The notes under the pieces are model-generated. The model had not been told where the DNA came from. It did no database searches and worked only from the letters and a program-made list of their open reading frames with translations. The position numbers were made by a program, and so were the translations under genes. From Vibrio sp. HA2012 (GTDB taxonomy: Bacteria; Pseudomonadota; Gammaproteobacteria; Enterobacterales; Vibrionaceae), in contig NZ_PFXK01000003.1 in the NCBI RefSeq assembly GCF_002812955.1, forward strand, positions 458,166-522,165: a DNA stretch of 64,000 nt, given 5' to 3'. Of this stretch, positions 56,662 to 64,000 are shown piece after piece; the stretch's first letter is position 1, and each line of letters opens with the position of its first letter.

Positions 56662-56779
56662 TAACAAACAACTTAAAGGGACAAAAACACGTGCCACTTT
56701 TGGTTCGGTTTGTTTTTGAGGTTATGGCTGGTTCGGTTGAGTGAATGGGTTTTGGTTTTTGCCCTTTAGTTGGGCGTTA
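56662..56779 (+). repeat. attC 11, followed directly by an IS
   Basis: TAACAAACAACT to TTGGGCGTTA. The IS begins two bases later, inside the GTTAG core. Confidence 0.92.
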
Positions 56780-56796
56780 GTGTAAACCTCCCCTGA

Positions 56797-57661
56797 TTAG
56801 TTACACCCATAATTAGAGTTTTCAGCCTGCTCACATTTCGATAAATATTCCCATGGTGTCAGATCATTCAGTGCATCATGGGGACGTTCTTCGTTGTATT
56901 CCCGTATCCAGTCTTCTGTCAGTTCCCGAACTTCGGTCAGTGTCCTGAACACATACATATCGAGGATCTCGGTACGGTATGTTCGATTAAAACGTTCAAT
57001 ATAGGAATTCTGGGTTGGTTTGCCTGGCTGGATAAATTCCAGCTCAACATCGTGCTTTTCCGCCCATGTTGCCAGTGTCACCGAGATAAACTCAGGGCCA
57101 TTATCCATGCGTAACTTTTCAGGATAGCCTCGCCAAACAATGATCCGTTCAAGCACTCGTACCACTCGTTGTGATGGCAAACTCAAATCAACTTCAATCG
57201 CCAATACTTCACGATTAAAATCATCCACGACATTGAATGTTCTAAACCGACGCCCGCATTGCAGGCTGTCACTCATAAAATCGATAGACCAGCATTGATT
57301 GGCTGTCATGGGGACACAAAGTGGCTCTGGTGTCCGTGTAGGCAGTCGTTTTTTACCTTTGCGACGCTTATTAAGCTTTAATTCACAATAAATCCGATAT
57401 ATCCGCTTGTGGTTCCACACGTGACCCCAACGGCGAAGAATTTTGAGTAACTTGCCAAAACCGTACGCTGGGTAGCGCTCAACGGCCTTTTGCAGTTCAA
57501 TAATCACTTCATCGTCATTATTACTTTTGGACTGGTACCGATATACGGAATCGCTAATGCCAACAGCGCGACAGGCAAGACGTAAACTCGCGTTATGAAC
57601 TTGGCGCGCATAATCGACCAGTTCACGTCTAATCGCTGGCTTTACAGCTTTTTTTCCACAA
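56797..57661 (-). CDS. IS3-family transposase OrfB (catalytic part)
   Basis: The frame runs from the -1 slip site at about 57655 to the stop at 56797; the first in-frame start inside is near 57507 (ATT/ATG-like), so OrfB is probably made by frameshift from OrfA. DDE residues are seen in WSIDFMSD, RMDNGPEF and NSYIERFN. It is an integrase-fold transposase acting on the IS ends. The domain order (HTH_21, rve core) is complete. Confidence 0.9.
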
Positions 57662-57908
57662 TATCTTTGAGAATTCTGTGCTCTAAACTTAACTCAGCAA
57701 ACATCGCTTTCAGACGACGATTTTCATCTTCCAGTTCTTTGAGCCGTTTAATATCGGATGCTTCCATACCACCGTATTTTGCTTTCCAGTTGTAATACGT
57801 CGCATCGGATATCCCATATTCCCTACAGACTTCTTTGATGAGACGGCCACCTTCTACTTCTTTCAAAATCTTAACGATCTGTGTTTCGGTATAACGTGAT
57901 TTTTTCAT
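57642..57908 (-). CDS. IS3-family transposase OrfA
   Basis: 88 residues. Helix-turn-helix (TETQIVKILKEVEGGRLIKEVCREYGISDATYYNWK) followed by a leucine-zipper-like helix. Near the end lies A7G (57648-57655, minus strand), a classic -1 slippery sequence; after slipping, reading goes on as AVKPAIRRELVDYARQ into OrfB, giving the full OrfAB transposase. Confidence 0.93.
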   Translation of the reverse strand: MKKSRYTETQIVKILKEVEGGRLIKEVCREYGISDATYYNWKAKYGGMEASDIKRLKELEDENRRLKAMFAELSLEHRILKDIVEKKL

Positions 57909-57976
57909 CGCGAGTTCTCCTTATTTGCTCAGTGTAAGCCGAAGAACTCTAAAATGGTATGCCACTAGTTTAGGGG

Positions 57977-58705
57977 ATGTTTACATTAGCATTCAGTCGA
58001 AATATAGTGAGGTTCGTAGACTTGGATAGTGATAAAGAGGTGTACGTTTTCGACTTAAAAATGATATGTGGTGGGTATGTTTATTTCTCTACTTTCACAT
58101 ATTTTTTTGGTTATAAAGATAATAAAGAAGTTCGAAAGCCAAGTGAGGTTTCAAAAGATAGATTCAGTGAAACAGCAAGGCTATTGGGACACAATCCATT
58201 TATTGTAAATGATATAAGTAGTTTCAATCATTGGCTAAGAGGACAAGGGTGGGCAATAGTTGATGTTGAGTTCGCTCGAAGTTACATGCAGCAATGGCTA
58301 AAGGCACATGAATGCATCGAATCATCAACGGGTGTGTATACAGATGTATCGTTGGTCTCACCTGGAACTCTTGCTCGAAGCTTCAAAAGTGTAAAAAAAG
58401 CCGCTGTATTAGAGCGTGATAATTATCGCTGTGTTAAGTGTGGGAACACTGAGAAATTAACTATGCAGCATGTAATCCCTTTTTCTAAAGGTGGTGAAAC
58501 TACCTCAAGAAATCTAGTGACGCTATGTGAGCTTTGTAATCAAGAATTAGCCGATAATACGGATTATTCGCTATTTGATACTGTAGGTATACATAGAAGT
58601 TACGATAGAGCAATCATTAATCACTTGTGGTATGACATCGAGCAATCACGAAAAGCTGCACAATTATCTGACAACTTGATGCAAACACGTGCAGAACTTT
58701 GGTAA
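57977..58705 (+). CDS. Cassette 12: HNH endonuclease, start supplied by the IS
   Basis: 242 residues as read from the ATG at 57977, which lies within the IS terminal repeat. HNH zinc-type motif: C152 and C155 (CVKC), H165 (MQHVIP), N179, then C184, C187 and N188 (CELCN). It likely cuts DNA. Before insertion the reading started in GCGTTAGCATTC with only GTG (58007) or TTG (58022) as possible starts; the IS therefore changed its N-terminus and perhaps its expression. Confidence 0.85.
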   Translation: MFTLAFSRNIVRFVDLDSDKEVYVFDLKMICGGYVYFSTFTYFFGYKDNKEVRKPSEVSKDRFSETARLLGHNPFIVNDISSFNHWLRGQGWAIVDVEFARSYMQQWLKAHECIESSTGVYTDVSLVSPGTLARSFKSVKKAAVLERDNYRCVKCGNTEKLTMQHVIPFSKGGETTSRNLVTLCELCNQELADNTDYSLFDTVGIHRSYDRAIINHLWYDIEQSRKAAQLSDNLMQTRAELW

Positions 58706-58712
58706 AGAATGC

Positions 58713-58829
58713 TAACAAATTGCTTAAGAGTGACAGCTAACCTTTGGCATTTTTAGCTCGGTCGGCTTCAGTGATTACGGTGGTCTTGTTAGGTTTCGTG
58801 GTGGTTATCTGCACCTTAGCAAGGCGTTA
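58713..58829 (+). repeat. attC 12
   Basis: TAACAAATTGCT to AAGGCGTTA. Confidence 0.9.
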
Positions 58830-58864
58830 TACGCTTATCAGGACAATCAAAAAGGAGCAAGGAA

Positions 58865-59224
58865 ATGAATCAGCATGAGAAACTTAATTATGTTGAGTTT
58901 GGCGCAAAAGACTTAGAGTCGACAAAATCATTCTTCTCTTCAGTTTTCGGTTGGGAGTTTGTCGACTACGGACCTGAATATACAGCTTTTTCAAATCAGG
59001 GATTAGACGGTGGTTTCTTCAAAGCCGATTGTTGCAGCCAAACTAATACCGGTGGAGCACTTTTGGTATTCTACAGCTCTGACATTGAAGGTACTCTAAA
59101 TAAAGTCGTTCAAAGTGGTGGTGAAATCATTCGCCCTATATTCGAATTCCCTGGTGGTTGCCGTTTTCATTTTCTAGAACCAAGTGGTAATGAGTTCGCA
59201 GTTTGGTCGGAAGCCCGCGTATAA
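58865..59224 (+). CDS. Cassette 13: VOC (glyoxalase-like) protein
   Basis: 119 residues with GGAG and AAGGA upstream of the ATG. The two VOC halves are clear: YVEFGAKDLESTKSFFSSVFGWEF and CRFHFLEPSGNEFAVW, the second with the typical final Glu/His-region ligands. Possible roles are drug or small-molecule binding, or isomerase/dioxygenase activity; substrate unknown. Stop TAA is the first codon of attC 13. Confidence 0.9.
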   Translation: MNQHEKLNYVEFGAKDLESTKSFFSSVFGWEFVDYGPEYTAFSNQGLDGGFFKADCCSQTNTGGALLVFYSSDIEGTLNKVVQSGGEIIRPIFEFPGGCRFHFLEPSGNEFAVWSEARV

Positions 59225-59343
59225 CAAAGCATTTAAGAGGGATTCACAACGCTTGGCGGTTTCGGTTCAAAGTTTAGCTTAAATGTTTATGGCACAATGT
59301 TTTAGGTAGGTGGAGGCGTTGTTCACCCCTTAATGCGGCGTTA
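59222..59343 (+). repeat. attC 13
   Basis: TAACAAAGCATT to GCGGCGTTA; supplies the stop of cassette 13. Confidence 0.92.
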
Positions 59344-59368
59344 TACGATTTAGGAGAATTTTACACCT

Positions 59369-60478
59369 ATGATTAGGAATTGCATATTATGTGATGTAGA
59401 AATCACTGATAAAAATGATACCAAAGAGCATATAATTCCTAATGCTATCGGTGGTAGAAGAAAAGTTTCAGGGTTTATCTGCAATGGTTGTAATAATGAA
59501 ACTGGTTCGAAGTGGGAAGTTGAACTCGCAAAGCAATTAAACCCTCTAAGTTTATTGCTAGGAATCAAACGAGAAAGGGGCCAAGCTCCCAGTCAAACAT
59601 TTGAAATGCCATCAGGTCAAAAGATCAAACTTGCTCATGACGGACAAATGCAAAATGCTGCACCAACGTATGAAGAAACTCATATTGATGGCAAGGTTTG
59701 TATTCACATGACCGCTCGAAATGAACAAGAAGCCAAAAAGCGAATTAAAGGTGTTCAGAAGAAATATCCTGAAGCAAACATTAACTTTGAGGTTAACCAT
59801 AGAACGCAATATCCAGATGAACCAATAAATGTGAATTTATCATTTGGTGGGCTTGAAGCGGGGCGATCCTTAGTTAAAAGCGCATTAGCAGTAATTCATG
59901 AATGTAATGTAGACGCTCGCTGTTGCGAGCACGCAATTAACTACCTAAAGTTCGACAATACAGAGCCGTGTTTTGGATATTATTACTCGTCTGATCCTAT
60001 AATCGATAGACCTGCTGGAACTCCTCTTCATTGTGTTTATGTGAAGGGAAATGCTCTAGATAATAGTATCGTGGGGTATGTTGAACTCTTCGGGTATCAG
60101 CGTATGGCGCTATGTCTTTCTAGTAATTATCAAGGTGAGCCCTTTGAAGCTTGTTACGCAATAAATCCTATGGATGGTACAGAACTAAATGTGAATATAG
60201 ACTTTCAGTTTGATATTCAGCAGGTAGACGATTGCTATAACTATAAGCTAATACCGGAAGGTGCTATTCAAAAGGCTTTGGGACATATTTTAGATACTGC
60301 AATCAAACACGATTATGAAAGAGAAAGAGATCGTGTAATCAATGATGCCGTACAATTTGGTTTTGAAAATTGTGGGGCAACAAAAGGTGAGGAGCTTACT
60401 AAAGAGCAGTATGAAAAAATGTGTAAGTTAGCACTGGAAAGAATGCGCCCATTTATGGAAAGTAGGACTTTGCGCTAA
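59369..60478 (+). CDS. Cassette 14: HNH-domain protein
   Basis: 369 residues, one of the largest cassette genes here. An N-terminal HNH-like zinc motif: C5-x2-C8, KEHIIPNAIGGRR (H21), C38-x2-C41-N42. The remaining 300 residues are a mixed fold I do not recognise, possibly a target-recognition or sensing part. Similar HNH plus unknown proteins occur in defence islands, so restriction-like activity is possible (inference). GGAG is 13 bases ahead of the ATG. Confidence 0.82.
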   Translation: MIRNCILCDVEITDKNDTKEHIIPNAIGGRRKVSGFICNGCNNETGSKWEVELAKQLNPLSLLLGIKRERGQAPSQTFEMPSGQKIKLAHDGQMQNAAPTYEETHIDGKVCIHMTARNEQEAKKRIKGVQKKYPEANINFEVNHRTQYPDEPINVNLSFGGLEAGRSLVKSALAVIHECNVDARCCEHAINYLKFDNTEPCFGYYYSSDPIIDRPAGTPLHCVYVKGNALDNSIVGYVELFGYQRMALCLSSNYQGEPFEACYAINPMDGTELNVNIDFQFDIQQVDDCYNYKLIPEGAIQKALGHILDTAIKHDYERERDRVINDAVQFGFENCGATKGEELTKEQYEKMCKLALERMRPFMESRTLR

Positions 60479-60485
60479 AATCGTA

Positions 60486-60605
60486 TAACAAACAATTTAA
60501 GAGTGATTCCCCACGCTTGGCATTTTTGGTTTGGGTCTAATTCAGTGATTACGGCGTCCAATTTGAGTGTTGTGGTAGCGTGGCTCACACCTTAATTGGG
60601 CGTTA
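60486..60605 (+). repeat. attC 14
   Basis: TAACAAACAATT to TTGGGCGTTA. Confidence 0.92.
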
Positions 60606-60639
60606 TGTGCTAGTGCGGTAAGGTTAATAAGAGTTTGAA

Positions 60640-61065
60640 ATGATAAGAAAATACATAATAGAAGATATAGATGCCGTGTTAGATATTTGGCTTTCTGCTT
60701 CAATAAAGGCCCATGACTTTGTGGCCCCATCGTTTTGGCAAGCCCAAGTAGAAAACATGCGTAATATTTATTTACCTTCTTCAGATGTGTATGTATTTGA
60801 AGAAGCGTCGAAAGTAGTTGGTTTCTATGCTCTATATGCAGATACTCTTGCGGCAATTTTCGTTCACCCAGAGTTGCAAGGCCAAGGTATTGGTAAGGAG
60901 CTAATGGCTCATGCTAAAACTCAGAGAGAGAAGTTGACGCTTTCCGTTTATAAAGCAAACGAAGCCAGTTATCAGTTTTATTTGTCTCAAGGGTTTATGG
61001 TGATCAGTGAGCAACAAGATGAGCATACAGGCTATCTAGAATATACTATGAGCTTAAGCACATAA
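60640..61065 (+). CDS. Cassette 15: GNAT acetyltransferase
   Basis: 141 residues. GNAT motif A is IFVHPELQGQGIGKELMAHA (about 72-91), binding acetyl-CoA, and motif B is YKANEASYQFYLSQGF. Similar to YiaC-type acetyltransferases and to many found in integrons, some of which act on antibiotics or toxins; the target here is unknown. Stop TAA is the first codon of attC 15. Confidence 0.92.
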   Translation: MIRKYIIEDIDAVLDIWLSASIKAHDFVAPSFWQAQVENMRNIYLPSSDVYVFEEASKVVGFYALYADTLAAIFVHPELQGQGIGKELMAHAKTQREKLTLSVYKANEASYQFYLSQGFMVISEQQDEHTGYLEYTMSLST

Positions 61066-61179
61066 CAAACAACTCAAAGGGACAAAAACACGCGGCATTT
61101 TTGGTTCGGTTTGGTGTTGAGGTTTTGGCTGGTTCGGTTGAGTGAATGGGCTTGGTTTTTGCCCTTTAGTTGGGCGTTA
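61063..61179 (+). repeat. attC 15
   Basis: TAACAAACAACT to TTGGGCGTTA; supplies the stop of cassette 15. Confidence 0.92.
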
Positions 61180-61549
61180 TGAGGCGGGCTTTCTTTTTGG
61201 TTTGAGGGGTTGCCGCGTTCCGTTTTTTGGGTAATTTCCAAATTGTTCTTTATTGCGGCTGTAAATTCTCTCTGGTGCAAAATGAGCCTTGTTAACCCGT
61301 TGGCGCACCGCTTTAATTATTTGTAATTGAAGAGGGTTAAGCTGATCGAATCGCGGTGTCTTGCATCTTTTCGTTGATGCTCGTTCATCTTATTCTTTGA
61401 GTCAGCCGTTTTTGGTCGGTTCGGAGCCGCCGTCATAACAAACAACTCAAAGGGACAAAAACACGCGGCATTTTTGGTTCGGTTTGGTTTTGAGGTTCCG
61501 GCAGGTTCGGTTGGGCAAATGGGTTTGGTTTTTGCCCTTTAGTTGGGCG
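61177..61549 (+). repeat. Cassette 16: gene-less repeat unit B, copy 2 (373 bp)
   Basis: Body 61180-61435, clearly related to cassette 7 (same start, same GAGCCGCCGTCA-type end, shared blocks such as TTTATTGCGGC and AATCGCGGTGTCTT-like). No gene with a ribosome site on either strand. Confidence 0.85.
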
Positions 61550-61552
61550 TTA
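61436..61552 (+). repeat. attC 16
   Basis: TAACAAACAACT to TTGGGCGTTA. Confidence 0.92.
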
Positions 61553-61572
61553 AATTTACTTAGGAGAGTTTA

Positions 61573-62796
61573 GTGGACTTCAACATTTTTTCATTACCTT
61601 CAATGGAAGATGCGCATATTTATGAGTTATCTACTTCACCCTATCAGGCTCAATTCTATGCAAAATCTTCACAATTTACCTCTGGCAGTAAAAAGATAGG
61701 CATCATTGATCAGTTTCAAGGTAAAAGACCAATAGTTCTAAATCGCGAGTATGTTGTAGAAAAGAAACCACTTGAAGTACGGATTGTCCAAACATTAGTA
61801 CTTGATTCTCATGTGGTCGATGCTTTGCATCGTTATGTGTCTGGTAAAGGAAAGATCGATGAAGATACGAGAATAGTTACTCGAGATTTTTTAGTTCATG
61901 TTTCTGAACTAAATTGTGACTATAGTCCGCTTTTCTACTTAGCTGAAAATTGGGCAAAATCATCAAAAGAGCAGTTTGTTAAAACATCTTCAGAAAAGTT
62001 ATCTTCTATCCTTAAACTTCACTGCATGGATGAACGTGCTTTCATTGATCGTAATGAAATTATATATAAACCGGATTCTGTAGAGCACTACTGTGAGTTA
62101 TATGGAGCACAAGATTTAGACTCATGTGGTTTAAATTGGGCTCTTAGTTATGCTGAAAATGCATGGTTCGAAGAGTGGGGGAACTTGACTAAATTGTCAT
62201 ATGCATGTCTTTTGAAGATGGTGCTTATTCACTTTATGAAGCCGGGTTTTAGTTCGGAAAATATTTTAGATAAATATCATGAGTTTGAAACATTTCTACT
62301 AAACGAGTTAGATTTAATGTTGGGTAGAGAGCTAAATTTGGCACTGTATTATTTCTCAAATTTTGCAGGTAAGTTTATAAGTGTTCAGCCAAACATGAAG
62401 ACAGAAAAAGCGAAGAAAAACCTTAAATCTACAGCTTGGGATTTACTTCTACTCCGATTACCTGAGTTTCTATTGGCTCCTACTCATTTGCCAGAGTTGA
62501 ATACAGCATATGTTGTGACTTCTGAAGATAAACTTCTCAGCGTTGGGGACATGTTTAGCTTGGAAACTATTTTCTACGAAAATAAAACTTCCCAAGGTTC
62601 TCCAATTCTGAGCTTTGATACTGAATTGTTTCAGACTGTTCTATCAAAGGCTGACCTTATTACGGCACAAAATCAACGAAGTAAATGGATTCAGAGTAGA
62701 GCTTCAAAAGGTAAACCTGATCATATAACACCTCAGAAGTTAGACTGGCTTATCGAAGATTTGGAGATTCAGTTAGGGTACCTGTGTGTATCGTAA
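61573..62796 (+). CDS. Cassette 17: large unknown protein
   Basis: 407 residues starting with GTG at 61573 six bases after AGGAG. Soluble and mainly helical with no catalytic motif I know. Some segments are rich in aromatic and Asp/Glu residues (ILSFDTELFQTVL near 340), which could be a nuclease-like acidic site, but this is a guess. It is the longest coding cassette of the window, unusual in an array where most are under 750 bases. Confidence 0.8.
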   Translation: MDFNIFSLPSMEDAHIYELSTSPYQAQFYAKSSQFTSGSKKIGIIDQFQGKRPIVLNREYVVEKKPLEVRIVQTLVLDSHVVDALHRYVSGKGKIDEDTRIVTRDFLVHVSELNCDYSPLFYLAENWAKSSKEQFVKTSSEKLSSILKLHCMDERAFIDRNEIIYKPDSVEHYCELYGAQDLDSCGLNWALSYAENAWFEEWGNLTKLSYACLLKMVLIHFMKPGFSSENILDKYHEFETFLLNELDLMLGRELNLALYYFSNFAGKFISVQPNMKTEKAKKNLKSTAWDLLLLRLPEFLLAPTHLPELNTAYVVTSEDKLLSVGDMFSLETIFYENKTSQGSPILSFDTELFQTVLSKADLITAQNQRSKWIQSRASKGKPDHITPQKLDWLIEDLEIQLGYLCVS

Positions 62797-62799
62797 ATT

Positions 62800-62890
62800 T
62801 AACAAAGCATTTAAGAGTGATTCGCAACGCTTGGCAGTTTCGCTCCGCTCAAGTATAGCCAAGCGCCGCTCACACCTTAATGCGGCGTTA
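62800..62890 (+). repeat. attC 17, short form (91 bp)
   Basis: TAACAAAGCATT to GCGGCGTTA. Shorter than the others by about 28 bases; inner part CGCTTGGCAGTTTCGCTCCG then AGCCAAGCG forms a tighter hairpin. Confidence 0.88.
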
Positions 62891-62907
62891 GCTTTCAAGG
62901 AGGAAAA

Positions 62908-63348
62908 TTGAGCGAATTGAGTCTGTTACATGAACTGGGATTTGAGTCTCATGTAAGTATTTTGGCAACGGTAATATTGCTGTCTTTTATCATCAAGACT
63001 CTATACACCGAGCATGTCCAACGATTTATCGGTGATGTTTGGGCTTTTGTTTCAAGGCAGTTTAACCTGCGACAAAATCGTTCGGTTCCATCACTTTATG
63101 ACATGATGCCTGCGAAGGCTCAGAATTGGTTCGATACCATGGAAATGGTCTGGGGGTATGTTGTTGTACTTGTATGTGTTGGCTATGAATTTTTTATTAT
63201 TTTTTGGGCCGCCAGTCCGGAATTTTGGCAATTACCGTTAAACATGATACTTAAAGTCGCAGGAATGTTTTGTCTATTTCTCTTATTCAAGTTTACCGCT
63301 TTGAAAAGTAGCAATCGTATTCTGCATAGAAAACTGCAAGCTCGTTGA
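62908..63348 (+). CDS. Cassette 18: three-helix membrane protein
   Basis: 146 residues with TTG at 62908 as start, four bases after AAGGAGG. Membrane helices near 16-32, 81-101 and 111-130; a basic stretch (RQFNLRQNR) between the first two. No family recognised. It may be an envelope or small effector protein. Confidence 0.75.
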   Translation: MSELSLLHELGFESHVSILATVILLSFIIKTLYTEHVQRFIGDVWAFVSRQFNLRQNRSVPSLYDMMPAKAQNWFDTMEMVWGYVVVLVCVGYEFFIIFWAASPEFWQLPLNMILKVAGMFCLFLLFKFTALKSSNRILHRKLQAR

Positions 63349-63358
63349 GCTAAAAAGC

Positions 63359-63476
63359 TAACAATCTGCTTAAAGGGACAAAAAACACGCGCCATTTTTG
63401 GTTCGGTTTGGTTTTGGGATTACGGCTGGTCAGATTGGGTGCAATGATATGTTTTTTGCCCATTAGCAGGGCGTTA
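63359..63476 (+). repeat. attC 18
   Basis: TAACAATCTGCT to CAGGGCGTTA. Confidence 0.9.
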
Positions 63477-63886
63477 TGAGGTCGGTTTTCAAATATAGGG
63501 AAACACTACTGAACACTGGTCTTGCCGTTTCAATTGTCGGTTTGCTTGCGTTTTGATTAGCCCGCAGAATCAACGCTTTCAGTTCATCGATCAACGTTGT
63601 TTTTCCTTTATTGGTTAGTTCATATCATTTGGTGTTGCGAAGTTTACCGGCTTATTGGACGGAATTTACCAATGGCACAACAGGTATGCGTTGTTGCTGA
63701 CCATGGTTTGCCGAGAGCGTGGGCGACTTTCAAGTGTTAGTTGGTAAGTGGTAGCGTCGGCAACCGCCGTCATAACAAACAACTCAAAGGGACAAAAACA
63801 CGCGGCATTTTTGGTTCGGTTTGTTTTTGAGGTTTCGGCTGGTTCGGTTGGGTTAATCGGTTTGGTTTTTGCCCTTTAGTTGGGCG
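63474..63886 (+). repeat. Cassette 19: gene-less cassette, possible diverged unit B (413 bp)
   Basis: Body 63477-63772 has no gene with a start and ribosome site on either strand. It shares the opening GAGG(T/C)GG and the closing CCGCCGTCA with cassettes 7 and 16, but the middle is quite different. Confidence 0.65.
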
Positions 63887-63889
63887 TTA
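63773..63889 (+). repeat. attC 19
   Basis: TAACAAACAACT to TTGGGCGTTA. Confidence 0.92.
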
Positions 63890-63922
63890 GGTGTTTGATA
63901 TATAGTTAAAAAGGAGAAGATA

Positions 63923-64000
63923 ATGTACGATGATTGGGAAAGTGGCATTCTAGACGTGACAGATATAAATGGTAAAAACCATCGAATAGAATATGGCTCT
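63923..64000 (+). CDS. Cassette 20: start of an unknown gene (cut by window edge)
   Basis: 26 codons from an ATG with AAAAAGGAG 6 bases upstream (MYDDWESGILDVTDINGKNH...). Too short to classify. Confidence 0.7.
   Translation, partial: MYDDWESGILDVTDINGKNHRIEYGS

Larger units (their letters stand above)
56781..57985 (-). mobile_element. IS3-family insertion sequence, IS407-like (1205 bp)
   Basis: Ends are inverted repeats: TGTAAACCTCCCCTGA at the left and, read from the right end inward, TGTAAACATCCCCTAA. A 4-bp direct repeat TTAG flanks it (56777-56780 and 57986-57989), matching the 4-bp duplication of the IS407 group. It has two overlapping transposase frames on the minus strand. It appears complete. 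Confidence 0.93.

Noticed and set aside
61074..61280. 68-codon minus-strand frame across attC 15 and cassette 16
   Set aside because: It reads through an attC site, has low-complexity polar composition and no ribosome site.

Overview
The window reads as a chromosomal segment of a Vibrio-like gammaproteobacterium (Vibrionaceae). The main evidence is a sedentary chromosomal integron: a Vibrio-type integrase (48486-49460) followed by about 14.5 kb of small gene cassettes, each ending in a roughly 120-bp attC site of the VCR type. A CsgD/VpsT-like regulator, a mannose PTS-manA cluster with an AraC regulator, and a moxR-bat operon fit the same assignment. I cannot name the species.

Left part (1-48400) is ordinary, tightly packed metabolic DNA. 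From left to right: a lipoprotein start cut by the edge and a stand-alone fructose-type EIIB; a moxR-DUF58-DUF4381-batA-batB-batD operon on the minus strand, whose BatB carries a run of 27 glutamines encoded by a hexanucleotide repeat; a LuxR/CsgD-type regulator with a c-di-GMP-binding-like motif; glpABC divergent from glpK (glycerol use); ahpC and ahpF (peroxide defence); a DUF1007 protein plus a nickel/cobalt-type transporter; a glycyl radical enzyme with its activase, preceded by a large palindrome placed over a probable promoter; a XRE-cupin regulator; malK divergent from malF-malG with malE missing from its usual place; sbcD-sbcC (DNA end processing); a membrane GGDEF protein; an RpiR regulator; manA, a PTS EIIABC and an AraC regulator; a VOC protein; an EIIB and an unusual degenerate-HPr-EIIA fusion; and kduI, a TRAP transporter and an IclR regulator (uronate catabolism).

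Right part (48486-64000) is the integron. The integrase gene is on the minus strand, then a probable attI, then 20 cassettes (the last cut by the edge) with 19 attC sites. The first three cassettes are near-copies of one another, 546-548 bp each, with no convincing gene. Two or three later cassettes (7, 16, perhaps 19) form a second gene-less family. Gene-bearing cassettes encode a nitrilase-type hydrolase, a YjbR/MmcQ protein, a CcdAB toxin-antitoxin pair on the opposite strand, an Abi-alpha/DUF4393-like membrane protein, two HNH proteins, a VOC protein, a GNAT acetyltransferase and several unknown proteins. An IS3-family element (IS407-like, 1205 bp, 4-bp target duplication) sits exactly in the attC/cassette junction before one HNH gene and supplies that gene's only ATG near its start. 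In five cassettes the stop codon of the gene is the first three bases of the attC site.

Most interesting leads: the tandem gene-less cassettes next to attI, the palindrome plus glycyl radical enzyme with a non-standard active-site motif, the 42-bp palindrome before kduI, the degenerate HPr-EIIA fusion, the missing malE, and several unknown cassette proteins that could be phage-defence or interaction proteins.
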